A program made the position numbers and the translations under genes. 60,000 nt of DNA from Antedon mediterranea (lineage: Eukaryota > Echinodermata > Crinoidea > Comatulida > Antedonidae), in NCBI RefSeq assembly GCF_964355755.1, contig NC_092675.1:17189312-17249311 (forward strand), in the 5' to 3' direction. A model generated the notes under the pieces. The model had not been told where the DNA came from. It did no database searches and worked only from the letters and a program-made list of their open reading frames with translations. Positions 1 through 10,415 of this stretch are shown here, in pieces (position 1 is the first letter of the stretch; the number at the start of each line of letters is the position of its first letter).

Positions 1-142
1 AATAATATATAATTATTATATTAATTAATACATTTTTAGAATTATTTTTATTACGCAATTATCTTCTTGTGAATAATTTATTTAAGTAAAAAACTGTAAA
101 TTGTAAAGTTAATTATTTTTATAATTTTATTATCAATTGCAT

Positions 143-836
143 AGAGCAACAAGATTGATTCCTGGGTACCGTAACATCCCTTACGAACAACGTTTGAGAA
201 TTCTTGATCTTCCCACTCTGAGATAGAAGGCAGAGAGCGGATATTATCCAAGTTTTTAGGATTGTAAAAGGTTTCGATTGTATTTCGATCAATACATTTT
301 TTGAATTTGATCCAGAATCTCGTACCCGGGGACACCCATATAAACTCAAGTTTAAAAGCTCTCGTCTTAATATAAGGAGGGACACAATAACATTCTCCAC
401 CAGTAGAGTTATTCTATTATGCACTTGTCAATTGTATGACCCACTATACGACCCACGGGAGAGTTGCTTCATTTGTCTGATGTGTGTCATACCTTATGAA
501 TACCATGACGCACATGTGCGTAAAAAATGTGACGTACCTTTAGTTGACCATGACGCACCCATTTTGACGCACTGTGACCATGTTTTTTATGATATTTTTA
601 GTGGTAAAGTGATGGACATTGACACATCATCATTCATTGATGTGACATACTTTCTAGGTTTTTTGAGGCACCCCTGCGTCAATAATTATTTGTAAATGAC
701 GCACCCATTACGCACCTCTCCCGGGGTCGTATTGACAAGTGCATTATGGAATACTCTGTCTACGGATGTAGTTTCATGTGCTACTGTGAACTCGTTCAAA
801 GCAAAACTTAACGTCACATGGTCCAACACCTGTTGA
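143..836 (+). pseudogene. LINE reverse transcriptase C-terminal relic, split by a MITE
   Basis: Reading + from 143 gives RATRLIPGYRNIPYEQRLR and then, after one frameshift near 224, RRQRADIIQVFRIVKGFD. After the MITE at 420-743 is removed, the frame continues as VILLWNTLSTDVV and VNSFKAKLNVTW to a TGA at 834. This order (RATRL, LPxLxYRRxRADII, VxLWNxLP, VNxFKxxLD) is typical of the last ~120 residues of CR1/Jockey-type non-LTR retrotransposon polyproteins. The catalytic RT core lies outside the window or is lost. The sequence from 837 to about 1138 may be its 3' UTR; I see no gene there. The family is recognised from motif memory; the exact clade is not resolved. Confidence 0.72.
420..743. 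mobile_element. MITE with TTA duplication (PIF/Harbinger-like)
   Basis: The ends are inverted: TGCACTTGTCAAT at the left and ATTGACAAGTGCA at the right. The similarity continues inward through GACCC and GGGAGAG. Both sides are flanked by TTA (417-419 and 744-746). Removing the element and one TTA restores the frame of the LINE fragment around it, which supports both the borders and the duplication. The inside is rich in TGACGCAC-like repeats and carries an 87-codon ORF that resembles nothing. A 3-bp TTA/TAA duplication is the usual mark of PIF/Harbinger elements; the superfamily call rests on that alone. Confidence 0.75.
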
Positions 837-1138
837 AGTTTTCACCTATATTGAATATGACTTTATCGTCAAGAGGGGCTTTTAAGCACTGAGTGCTTCG
901 CCTCGATCCCGTAGACGAACATGTACGGAAAGCAAGTAGACCGACGCAACCGAAATGATCGGTTACCGTAACTAGGCCTGTACTACGGAATTACAATGTA
1001 TAATTATTAGCTGTCAAGAACTACACCGCTAACATAACCATCGTTAATACTACTTTTCCAGTCAATTTTTTCTATACATAATGATTCTTTTAAAAATGAT
1101 GATGATGAAACCAATGAAATTGGGCGAGTGGATACGCT

Positions 1139-1320
1139 TTGGTTTTGCCGATGAATTAAGGATGTACCCGAAATAGTCTATACAATTGTGCTTCACCGCC
1201 AAGCTTACCGACAACTAGAACACTCTTACGCCTCTGGGACGAGTATCGCGCAGGCCAATGATCAGCGAGGTTGCTCCTTAACGCTAGATCGCGCGTTATA
1301 TCAAATGATGTTCGCGATTT
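1139..1320 (+). pseudogene. MULE transposase C-terminal relic (tentative)
   Basis: One frame near 1229 reads LRLWDEYRAGQ followed by a stop. This matches RLTRIWDEYTAGNQG near the C-terminus of the MULE pseudogene at 4945-7231. The preceding bases can be read as a degraded relative with shifts. Only about 40 codons are comparable, so this is a weak but specific match and probably a remnant of a second copy of the same gene or element. Confidence 0.35.
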
Positions 1321-1537
1321 GTTGTAAAGATGAGATAGATGTAAATATTGCTAATAAATAAAAGATTAAATAAATAGATAAATTAAATAACGTCTGTAGA
1401 TGTAAATAGAGGTAACATTGGTAATAATAAAAGATTAAATACATAGATAAATTTGTAATGAATTGGATTCAATTGAGTATTGAGGGCACTGCGTAGTCAT
1501 TCTGTAATTGGAATACAGGTGACACTGTGTGATAAAA

Positions 1538-1912
1538 GGCTGTGCGTAAGCAGAGCGGGTCTTTTGTTTGTTGTGTTTTAGGCTCTCGCTATGTTATAGT
1601 TCCGATATAAGGCTGTGCGGGTTCTTTTGTTTGTTGTGTTTTAGGCTCTCGCTATGTTACAGTTCTGATATAAGGCTGTGCGGGTTCTTTTGTTTGTTGT
1701 GTTTTAGGCTCTCGCAATGTTACAGATCTGATATAAGGCTGTGCGGGTTCTTTTGTTTGTTGTGTTTTAGGCTCTCGCAATGTTACAGTTCTGATATAAG
1801 GCTGTGCGGGTTCTTTTGTTTGTTGTGTTTTAGGCTCTCGCTATGTTACAGTTCTGATATAAGTCTGTGCAGGTTCTTTTGTTTGTTGTGTTTAAGCTCT
1901 TGCTATGTTCTT
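1538..1912. repeat. 63-bp minisatellite, about six copies
   Basis: GGCTGTGCGGGTTCTTTTG recurs at 1611, 1674, 1737, 1800 and 1863, an exact 63-base spacing. An earlier copy at 1538 carries a 10-base insertion. Because 63 is a multiple of three, one + frame stays open across the array (117 codons from 1568) and encodes a 21-residue repeat (RLSLCYSSDIRLCGFFCL and variants). Copies differ at few positions. I see no flanking exon and regard the open frame as a by-product of the period. Just upstream, 1335-1460 holds a weaker roughly 61-base duplication around GATGTAAATA. Confidence 0.9.
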
Positions 1913-4900
1913 ATTTTGTAAGTACTAAGCTTAACTTGTATATGTATAAGCAACTGATTTACCATATGTTAACTATAATCATGCTTTACAATGAATGAAA
2001 CTTGCATTTACAATATTTATTTTAGATTCCGAGGTATAATAGTCAGGAGTTGTTATCACGAGTTGATGCTGTGTCATACATTTGGTGTTGTATAACTTGA
2101 GGTACTATTATATTGTGATTGTTCGTTGTTGGATTGGTGCATTATTTACTTATTGATATAATTGACTGTTAGATACAGTGGTTGTTATTTGTTTATTCAT
2201 ATTTTGCAGGGCTTGAATTCTTGTACTTGAAATGATTTGTATAATGATTTGATGCAGAAGTACAATACGAAACTAATAAATCGGATAGAGGGAATGAATT
2301 AAAGTGTATTCTCCTTTATTTGTTTGGAACCACGACAAATTAAATAACGTTTGTAGATGTAAATAAAAAGGTTTCAATTTGAATGATGAATGTAAATTTT
2401 TGTATACGTTTTTGTTTTAAAAATAAAAAGATTGAATGATCATTGACAACAATGTGAAACGAGTTTGTTTTGCATACATTAACGTATCTATGTTTTGCTT
2501 AATGAATTGAATAAATGTTGCTATTTTTCCCGTCGGAAACAAATATAATATACTAAATATATTAAAATATAATGCTTATAAAAACATTTTAAAAACGTTA
2601 AACTAATAAAATACTGTATTTACAATATTTATTTAAATATAATGATTATTTTATAAAAACATTTTTAAATAAACACCTAAAAACCTTAATAGAGCCTACA
2701 CTTCGATCTTTAATTAGAGCTTACATTGTACAGGGATTAGGCCAAGTTGAGCCGCCGCCAGAAAAACATTATTTTCTATGAAACGCCAATTGCGCGCTAT
2801 CGGCAGTGCTCGTTGTTTTATATTATAATTTACGACGTAACAAGTTTAATAGTGATGTTGGACACATTTATAAGTGAAAGTACTGTATGTAAAGTAGGTC
2901 TGTCTAATTGTTAAAATTAAATATTATTAAACTTGTGTCATCGAATACTAATGTTTGTCACATAAATTTAAAAAAATCCCTGAAAAAAAAAAAATAATAC
3001 TGTGCAGCCAAAATTAAAATAACTGGATTAAAAATTGTGATTGTTTCATTATATTTATATTAAATTAAATTTATTCTGTAAATAAGATAATAGATAATTA
3101 ATATATATATATATATATTTATTTTCAATATATTTTATAAATTGTATTGTTTTCGGAAAGAAATAAATATTACGTATTAAAATTTCATACGGTAAAAATA
3201 TATTTATGTTCAGTTAGGTTTCCTAGGCTAATTGGTAAAGAAAGAGTATCGTAATATCGTTGAAAGCACCTAATAAGTAATAATATGTTACATATACATC
3301 TAAATTTAAATTAGCAAGAACTATTTACTTTCAAGATATGATGAACGTTAAATATATATATTTTATAAGACCAGTTTAGATCAAATAATATGGTTTAAAT
3401 AGAAATTTTAGGTTTGTTTTCTTTTATTTATTATTAGTTTATTTTTTTTTCTTTTTCGTATTTAATGTTATAGTTTGGGATGGGTCAAACTTAAAGTCGT
3501 TATGACTTATATGACTCTCCCCTCCACATAATCACTTGCATTTAGGCACATGTGTATTTTATTAAATTGTGCAAATAAAATTGAAATTGAAATACTGTAT
3601 ATATTATATTATAAAATATAGGGTTAGGGTTCCCTAATCAGGTAAAGCAATTATTTTGTAAATTTTCTATAATTGAAATGTTGAAATGTTAAACTACCAC
3701 CTTTACCACATCGTGTAAAATAAAATCCTCAGGTCTTGAACGTGTGTATCTGTGTAACTTGTATCATGTATGATTAAAGTACAAGTACTGTAGCTAGAAA
3801 TTAAAAAATTGTGAATATAATATCATTACAGTATTTATAATAAATTTACATAATGAATTTTGTTTCAAACTGCGTTTGTTTTATTCAGTTGTAAAATGTG
3901 CACATTATAGCTTGGATTTGATTTATTGCGACGCCAACATAAAGAACAGAGATAAAAACAAACAAAAAACGACATGAAAAAAAAAACAACAAAAGACAGT
4001 CCACAAAGCAATACCGATGTCGACGGAACGCTTTGCGTAGTAAAACAATACATACTTTTATTTCATCAGGTTTCAAAGGATGTAAAAATTATACAATAAC
4101 AAATCTAAAACAAAGATGGGCAGTGTTGTCGGCCAAGCGCTTTGCTTTTTTTTTAAAGCAACCTTTGTTTTACTAACTAAAAGTCCTTATAAAGAACAGA
4201 ATATTCCCAGAACTGTCACTTTCGATTTATTTTTCAACTGTTATAGCGTTCCCATTGAACTGAGCTAGTGAGGGCGCTATGCTGGTTGTCTTGGAGAAGT
4301 ATCATGGCGGCCTACATGTATGCAGTGTGGTTGTGCCTTGCCCTTTAGTTTCAAGTTTGTTAAAGATATTATTTAGAAATTGTAGATTTGTAAAGGTTTT
4401 CTATTGAGCCACAAAACTTCGGTGAGCTTTGCAGTTATAATTATATTATCTTGTTATTGAATGTTAATGTTATTAGTTGAATTTTGTAAGCCTAGCTAAT
4501 AGTCCTAAATTACAGCCTATGACAGTTTACAGTACTGTGTTTTGCTATGCAGAGATTAGGGCCTAGTTGAGACGGGTCCATTTGATTATTGTATGTTGTT
4601 TGAATAATAATACTGTATAAGGAAATTGCTGTACTTAGTGTATATTGTATTGATAAAGGACTTAGAATTGATGTTGCTAAAGCACGGTTGCTGCCCAAAT
4701 TTTCATTGATTGATGTTTAATTATTGTTTTCTCATATTTAGTGAATCCCCCTCTCGATACGAAGTGACAGCGATATTGTATGCATGTTAAGAGCAAGATA
4801 ATCAGGATTAAAGTTATATTTTGTTTCTCTCAACCAAGTTTGTCCTGTTTGTTTGTGTCATACTTGCGATTGATTCCATTGGTGGCACTCTATAGTTTTT

Positions 4901-4944
4901 AGAAATTACGAACTCTACAACTGTTATCATCAATATTATCAATC
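1913..4944. other. AT-rich intergenic stretch without recognised genes
   Basis: I see no convincing coding sequence here. It holds an (AT)n tract at about 3101-3117. Near 3560-3600, AATAAAATTGAAATTGAAAT looks like a poly(A)-signal plus simple-repeat tail of a retroposon. Several open frames on the - strand (for example 3865-4076) are low-complexity and look spurious. Confidence 0.5.
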
Positions 4945-7231
4945 ATGAACGAGTGTATAGAGTGCCAAGATCCAGTTACTGAACGTCAAGAAGGTGTGTT
5001 GTGTGAGGAGTGCGGGAGGTGGCAACATCAGATATGTGGGACCGGGATAACGCGAGAGCAATATCGACAAGGCATGGAAGACGGTTACCTGGATTGGTCT
5101 TGTAATGAGTGCATGTTGGAAAAGAACCCCGTACAACCAGAAGACGATATATATGCTGCGGAATTGGGTCACTTTGTGGAACCAGATGATTTCATAGAGG
5201 ATGATTTAGAAAACCCATACCCTCAACCAACCCAGAGGTACTGTAGTACTGGAAGAACCAATCAATTCTCTGTTTAAATATATTATGTATAGGCTAGGCC
5301 TATAATAAGCACATTGTGACAAATATTATCATTCATCTTTTAATGTTACACAAACATTCTTAATTTTAAACGTAGTTAGAAAACATATACTGTATAGAGA
5401 TCTGTTTATTGATTTCAATATTTAACCAAATTTGCTTTCATTTACAATTTTAAGAAGAATGATATCTTTAAATTTACTAATACTTGATTTTTTTTTTCTT
5501 CCAGGCAAAGCTGTTCGACAGTCTTGGTTACGAATACACCTTGAAGGTTGATAGACGGAGACCAGCTGTGACTTGGCGATGTGCCATGAAGACTGCACGG
5601 TGCAAGGCAACATGTCATGGAAAAAGATGGTGCTTATGTCCGAGGAACACAAGAGCATGTTTGTGATAACATCCCAGGTATGGTTGTTCTTCTGTTTTCA
5701 TTGTCACAGATTTTCGCATTTTTGCCTTTGGAATAATTTCATTTTTTTGCATGACGTGTATTGCTACCTATATATTTTTTTTTAGGTCGAGAAAAGGTGG
5801 CAGTAATCCGCAGGAATTTAAAACAACAAGCCGTGGAACTTCTTCGAGAAGAAATTGGCGTTGGGAACGTTGCACTCCATCCGTCTTTACCAACACCAAG
5901 AAATCTGGCACGTCAGGCGAACCTGAAACGGAAACTCACCAGACCTAACCAACCAATGGACCTAAACTTTATACTGGATGACGAACACATCGCCCCTGGA
6001 TTTCTTCGCACCGATGTACAACACGCAGGCACCCGTCACATCGTTCTGGCGACTGATGACATGATTCACCTCCTTGAAAGGGCGAAGGTTTGGTATGTTG
6101 CGTAATTTCATTTTCGAATTCAAATCATTGGGCCCAAATCACTAATATTGCTACCTTGTAGTGATATTTATAATTATTGTATTATATTTTATTTTTTTAT
6201 ACTGTAGGTACATTGATGGAACTTTCAAATTGATGGAACTTTCAAATTGGTGAAAGAGCCCTTTTATCAGCTATTTTCCATCAACAGCTTCATCAAGTCC
6301 GGGACGGCGCAGAAGCAAGTACCACTGGTTTTCGTCATCATGTCAGGGAAGAGCATACATGAATACACTGCTGTGCTGGAAGCAATTCTGACGTTGATTC
6401 CCAGAACTTCTGTGAGAAAGATTGTGGTTGACTTCGAGGCAGCATTGTGGCAAGTCATTCAGGCGTTGCTCCCACGGGTTAGAATCAGCGGTTGTTTTTT
6501 CCAATTTACACAGGTAGGTTTCTTTTACGATTAAATTACCTTTGTAAATACATTAGACATATAGTGTTTCACAGTTTTAAATTATTCTTGTTGCAGGCTG
6601 TATTCCGTAAGGAGCAGGAATTGGGGCTGCAACAAGCTTACCGAAGGGATCCTGGAACACCAGCGGTCGTCCGACAACTGATGTCTTTACCCGTCATCCC
6701 CGTTTAGCATATTGGTCCTGTCTACGCCACAATCGAAGAAGATGTGATTGGAGTTGAAGCACTTGCGCCATTGATGGAGTATATGCGGACAACATGGATA
6801 GATGGTCGTATTTTCATGCCACAAGACTGGGTTGTCTATCGTCAACTTGTGTGAACCAACAATGACATCGAAGGATGGCATCGTCGCATAAATTATCGTG
6901 CTAAATGTGGTAAGTCCAGTTTGAATGAAAAATCATTTCCTAACAACTATCTAAATGTGTTAATTTAGTACAATTGCTTATTCGTCTTTTCTTTCTAACA
7001 GCAAATCTTCAGTTTTATCTCATGTGCCAATTGCTGTATGAGGAGGCAGTGTCGGTTACATTGGCCGCAGAACTGGTATTTCGAGAGGATGTCACTAGAC
7101 TTTCATCCATCAGCGCTATCAGAGCAAACCAACGCTTGACCAGAATATGGGACGAATACACAGCAGGCAACCAAGGTGTTCGCGCTCTGATGACATCCGC
7201 AAGTCGCCTTATAAAATATTCAACAAAATAA
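4945..7231 (+). pseudogene. PHD-FLYWCH-MULE transposase-derived gene, disrupted
   Basis: Six exons with GT-AG borders: 4945-5237, 5505-5677, 5786-6092, 6208-6513, 6597-6909 and 7002-7231. Exon 1 encodes a PHD-like Cys/His zinc finger (CIECQ, LCEECGRWQHQICG, WSCNEC). Exon 2 is FLYWCH-like (GYEYT, WRCAMKTARCKA). Exons 4-6 form a MULE domain with YIDGTFK, VVDFEAALWQ and NNDIEGWHRRIN. The two Asp sites are the expected first DDE residues. Breaks: the exon 1/2 junction does not keep the FLYWCH frame; exon 2 shifts at an A-run near 5620; a 17-base tandem duplication (TGATGGAACTTTCAAAT) near 6214 shifts exon 4; exon 5 has in-frame stops at about 6705 (TAG) and 6852 (TGA, probably a CpG-decayed Arg codon). 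AATAAA follows at about 7270. The PHD-FLYWCH-MULE order is, as far as I know, found in multi-copy invertebrate genes of transposon origin. I found no TIRs, so it may be host-domesticated or an old element. Confidence 0.82.
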
Positions 7232-7354
7232 AACCAACAGTAAATTTTAGACATGAATGTACATGGCTAAATAAAACAATGATTTAACGAATAATTATAG
7301 GCCTTATTTCTTTTTTTTATGTAATTATATTTATTATATATTCTTTTTTTAAAC

Positions 7355-7540
7355 TATTTGATTGTAGATTAACTTAAACCTTGAATAATAAAAAACAATA
7401 ACTTTGTATACATTCAATTTTCTATGATAAAAACTGTAGGTTAAGTAGTTATGTATTTGATTGTAGATGAACTATTTGAACCTTGTGATTAAAAAAAGAA
7501 TTGTATACTTCCTTTGCTATGATAAAAAAACGAAATTGTA
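7355..7540. repeat. Degenerate direct repeats continued at 8570-8598 and 9901-10050
   Basis: TTGATTGTAGATTAAC, then AACCTTG, then TTGTATAC and CTATGATAAAAA recur near 7360 and 7457. Related units lie at 8576 and 9985. The units are about 95 bp. The array has been split by the elements at 7543-8561 and 8599-9900, and the intact units show what those insertion sites looked like before insertion. Function is unknown; it is probably old satellite or element sequence downstream of the MULE gene. Confidence 0.6.
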
Positions 7541-7542
7541 CA

Positions 7543-8561
7543 TTAAAGGAAAGGAACACCCTGGGCTAAATGTGCCACTGTGCTTATAGATAAATGTAAT
7601 AAAAACATGATTACAATGGTTCAAGGTACAATAGTAAGCAATTTAGTTAAAAAATAGACTTTTAAACGACAACATATCGGAAATTGAACAGCGCCATTTT
7701 GACAGGTTAAGAGCAAATATGTGATGTCAGATTAGGTGGACGCATTCAAGCAAATCCAAGCGTCCATCGTCTTAGTACAGTATTTCAATATGGAAGTGCG
7801 GGATATAACCATAAATAAAATCAATTAAATAGCCTAACATACCTAATAATTCGGAATATGGCTTGGAGTTTTTATAATTTAGAAAATTTGGAACCAGAAT
7901 ATACAGAAAGAGAGTTAGTTTTGCGTTGTGCAGATGAGGAAAAAAGAAGAGAAGAAGAACATTCTCGAGCATAACAAGCCGTCGAAGAATGGTGTGCTTG
8001 CGGCCAGTGTATCTGTACTGTATGCCTTACTAGGCCTAGAACTCGTGTTGAACGAAAATAAAGTAGACACTGCATCGTCAACCAACAGCCTTCGTTTGGA
8101 AGGTTTACCAGTTAATTCCCCTACCAAATCCCGTTTGAAACAGCTAGGCAATAAAAGTAACAATAGATTAATAATAGCTGAAAGATTTACGAATTGGCTT
8201 GCAGAAGAAAAGATCGAGCGAAGGTTTGTTTACCAAGCCAGCGCATGCTCATACCGCGTCATCGCCGTCCTGCATGACCGCATGTCGCGTTATTAGCCAA
8301 TCATATTAGCGGATTCGCTTATCCAATAGAAGCGCCGAATGCAACCGCGAATCTTAAAATTTTCGTCGGCCGTATCTGACGTCACAAACAGGCTGCCATG
8401 AGCACAAGATGGCGATTTTCAAATGTCTTGAAAACAGCTTTAAAATCCTGTTTACTAGAAAACTACAAATCCGATTTAAACATAAATTGTTCTGAATATT
8501 AAGTTGGTAGGGTTACTTTTATAATAGTTAGGTAAAATATTAGGTTGTTCCTTTCCTTTAA
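7543..8561. mobile_element. TTAA-flanked non-autonomous DNA transposon
   Basis: The ends are TTAAAGGAAAGGAACA and its reverse complement TGTTCCTTTCCTTTAA. TTAA therefore sits at 7543-7546 and 8558-8561 as a possible duplicated target. A TTAA target is used by piggyBac and Kolobok elements. The TIR is short (about 12 bases inside the TTAA), and the ~1-kb body has no transposase. It interrupts the direct-repeat array described for 7355-7540. The body carries the P2X7-tail-like fragment at 7858-8200. Confidence 0.7.
7858..8200 (+). pseudogene. P2X7-type intracellular-domain-like fragment inside the TTAA element
   Basis: From the ATG at 7858 the frame reads MAWSFYNLENLEPEYTEREL, an acidic/basic helix, a TAA, then EEWCACGQC. 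Further on in a shifted frame is HCIVNQQPSF. The order EPEYTxxEL, then WCxCGxC, then C(I)xxxPxF is what I associate with the P2X7 C-terminal intracellular domain family, which is abundant as stand-alone proteins in invertebrates. One stop and at least one frameshift make it non-functional. The 122-codon ORF at 7928-8296 is a shadow in another frame. Identification is by motif only and could be wrong. Confidence 0.45.
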
Positions 8562-8598
8562 GTATGTAATTTTATATATTTGATTGTATTAGATTAAC

Positions 8599-9900
8599 CA
8601 TGGAGTAAAGAATAAGAGGAGGCACAACACGGCCTAGCTATCCAGTTAATCCAATTAGTATCACGCTGTGCGATAGTGCTTAAGCATAGGGTAATAAACT
8701 TCCCATAACGATCCTTTGAAGAACATCCTGTTTACCTGTGCAGCTTGGCTCTGATTACGTAACACCCTAATTAAGGAAGAAGCCAGGCATGACATCGGTG
8801 ACAAGAAAAGTAAACAGAGGCTGCGCAGTAGTTTCTAATACATCATAGTGAAGCATGACCTTTGTGCAGTTGTTCATTGTTCTTTCAGCTTTTTTCTCGA
8901 AAAAACCGTTTAAAAATCGAGTAAATTTTCACGGAGATATCGCAGTTTTTATACCAGCTAACAAATTAATCATATTTTTTATCAAGCCATAGACGTATCA
9001 TTTGGTAAATCGAAATTTTACCGTTTAAGCAACTTTTTAATTTACGAACCCTAGTGCATTTTGTAGCATATTAAAGACTCCAACTTATTTTAAAATCATA
9101 TTTTAGAAAATTATATGATTTGTTCTCATGAATATTAAAAAATATACGTATATAGAATTCCAACGACACAATTTCTTATTTTTATTACTGTATATGACAT
9201 TTAATTTATGTTTCAGTCTATATTATGACCGTTTAGCAAAACTAAAATTCTTCTATTTTAGTCTGATATTGTATAATTAAATTATTTATGATATTAATAT
9301 CATAACATATATGATTTTTACGATCACATACTTAGAGTTCAGTGAAATTGTAGGACTAAATTATATATCGTTTAACGATTTGTGGCTACACATAAGCCTA
9401 CTACATATAGTAGGCCTCAGTTCGTAATATATTATTATTTAATAAATAGCCTAAGACGACGACGAGGGGATACAGCCCCCGTAGCCCCCCGCTGGCACCA
9501 CCACTGGTCCTTATTAAACCCAATCCATCATGATTCATGATAAGTTGTCTGGAGAAATTACCAACATTTAGTACACAAAACCATATAAATATAATTCCTT
9601 TATTGGTGCCGTATAAAACCCGTATTATTTATTTATTAATAAAAGATATCCAGTAGAATAGCGCTGCTTTTTATAAAAATTAATAAACAAGGTCGGAATA
9701 CAAGTTCAGTAGGTCTACAAACAGTAACACCAAAATTGACCGCGGGCAGTAAACATTGTAATCTTTGCTAATTGGGTTACGTAACGGCAGTGTTTAGCAC
9801 CTATTAAATACTCATTACAAGCATAGCCTTAAGCAAGCGGTAAACACGATGAACTGACTGAACTATTCAAGTTGTGTCTCCTCTTATTCTTTACTCCATG
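8599..9900. mobile_element. TIR element with 7-bp target duplication, 1302 bp
   Basis: The left end CATGGAGTAAAGAATAAG and its inverted copy at the right end match for about 30 bases with one mismatch. GATTAAC is present exactly at 8592-8598 and 9901-9907. The related repeat unit near 9990 has the uninterrupted site GATTAACTG, so the duplication is real. No transposase is visible inside. A 7-bp duplication is unusual; hAT makes 8 and Mutator-like elements 8-11. I leave the superfamily open. A 33-bp relative is at 14951-14983. Confidence 0.85.
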
Positions 9901-10050
9901 GATTAACTGGCAAAAACAATAAACTTGTATACGTTACTTTGATAAAAACAACAAAATGAAGTAGGCCTACAGTATGTTTATATTTTGATTTTATTAGATT
10001 AACTGTTAAAACCTTGAAAAACAATAAAATTTGTATACGTTACTTTTTTG

Positions 10051-10415
10051 CACATTTGTATTTTGCATTTTAAAGAACGCCAACAGGTCTACTACTACTG
10101 TGGGCCTACTACTGCTTGACGGCATAATCATTACACGGAATATAGTAAAAGACGCGTTGGGCGTTTCATAGAAACTAGCGGAAGCGCGACCGCGATGATC
10201 CGATCAGATACTACGTAGTACGCAGGCCACTTACCGTCCTACGTGGGCCTAGCTAGACTACAGATATGATAGGCCTCCCTCCAGCCTTTTTCAGTTTATG
10301 CCTAGGCCTAGCCTGGCCCTAGCTGCTAGCCTACTATCTATGCTAGTAGTAGGCTAGGTTAATAATGCTAGGTAGGCCTCTACTAGCTAAGCCTAGCCTA
10401 TACCTATAATTTTAA
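10051..10415. other. AGGCCTA-rich spacer
   Basis: No gene is seen. From 10240 to 10410 the sequence is dense in overlapping palindromes AGGCCT, CCTAGG and CTAGCTAG. The same motif is dispersed over the whole window. Confidence 0.5.

Noticed and set aside
432-695. 87-codon open frame on the + strand
   Set aside because: It lies wholly inside the MITE at 420-743, built of TGACGCAC repeats, with no protein motif.
3620-3640. GGGTTAGGGTT and, near 41800, CCTAACCCTAACCC: telomere-like repeats
   Set aside because: Only about two units each, with no array and no sign of a chromosome end.
7928-8296. 122-codon open frame on the + strand
   Set aside because: It is out of frame with the P2X7-like motifs and has no recognisable domain of its own.
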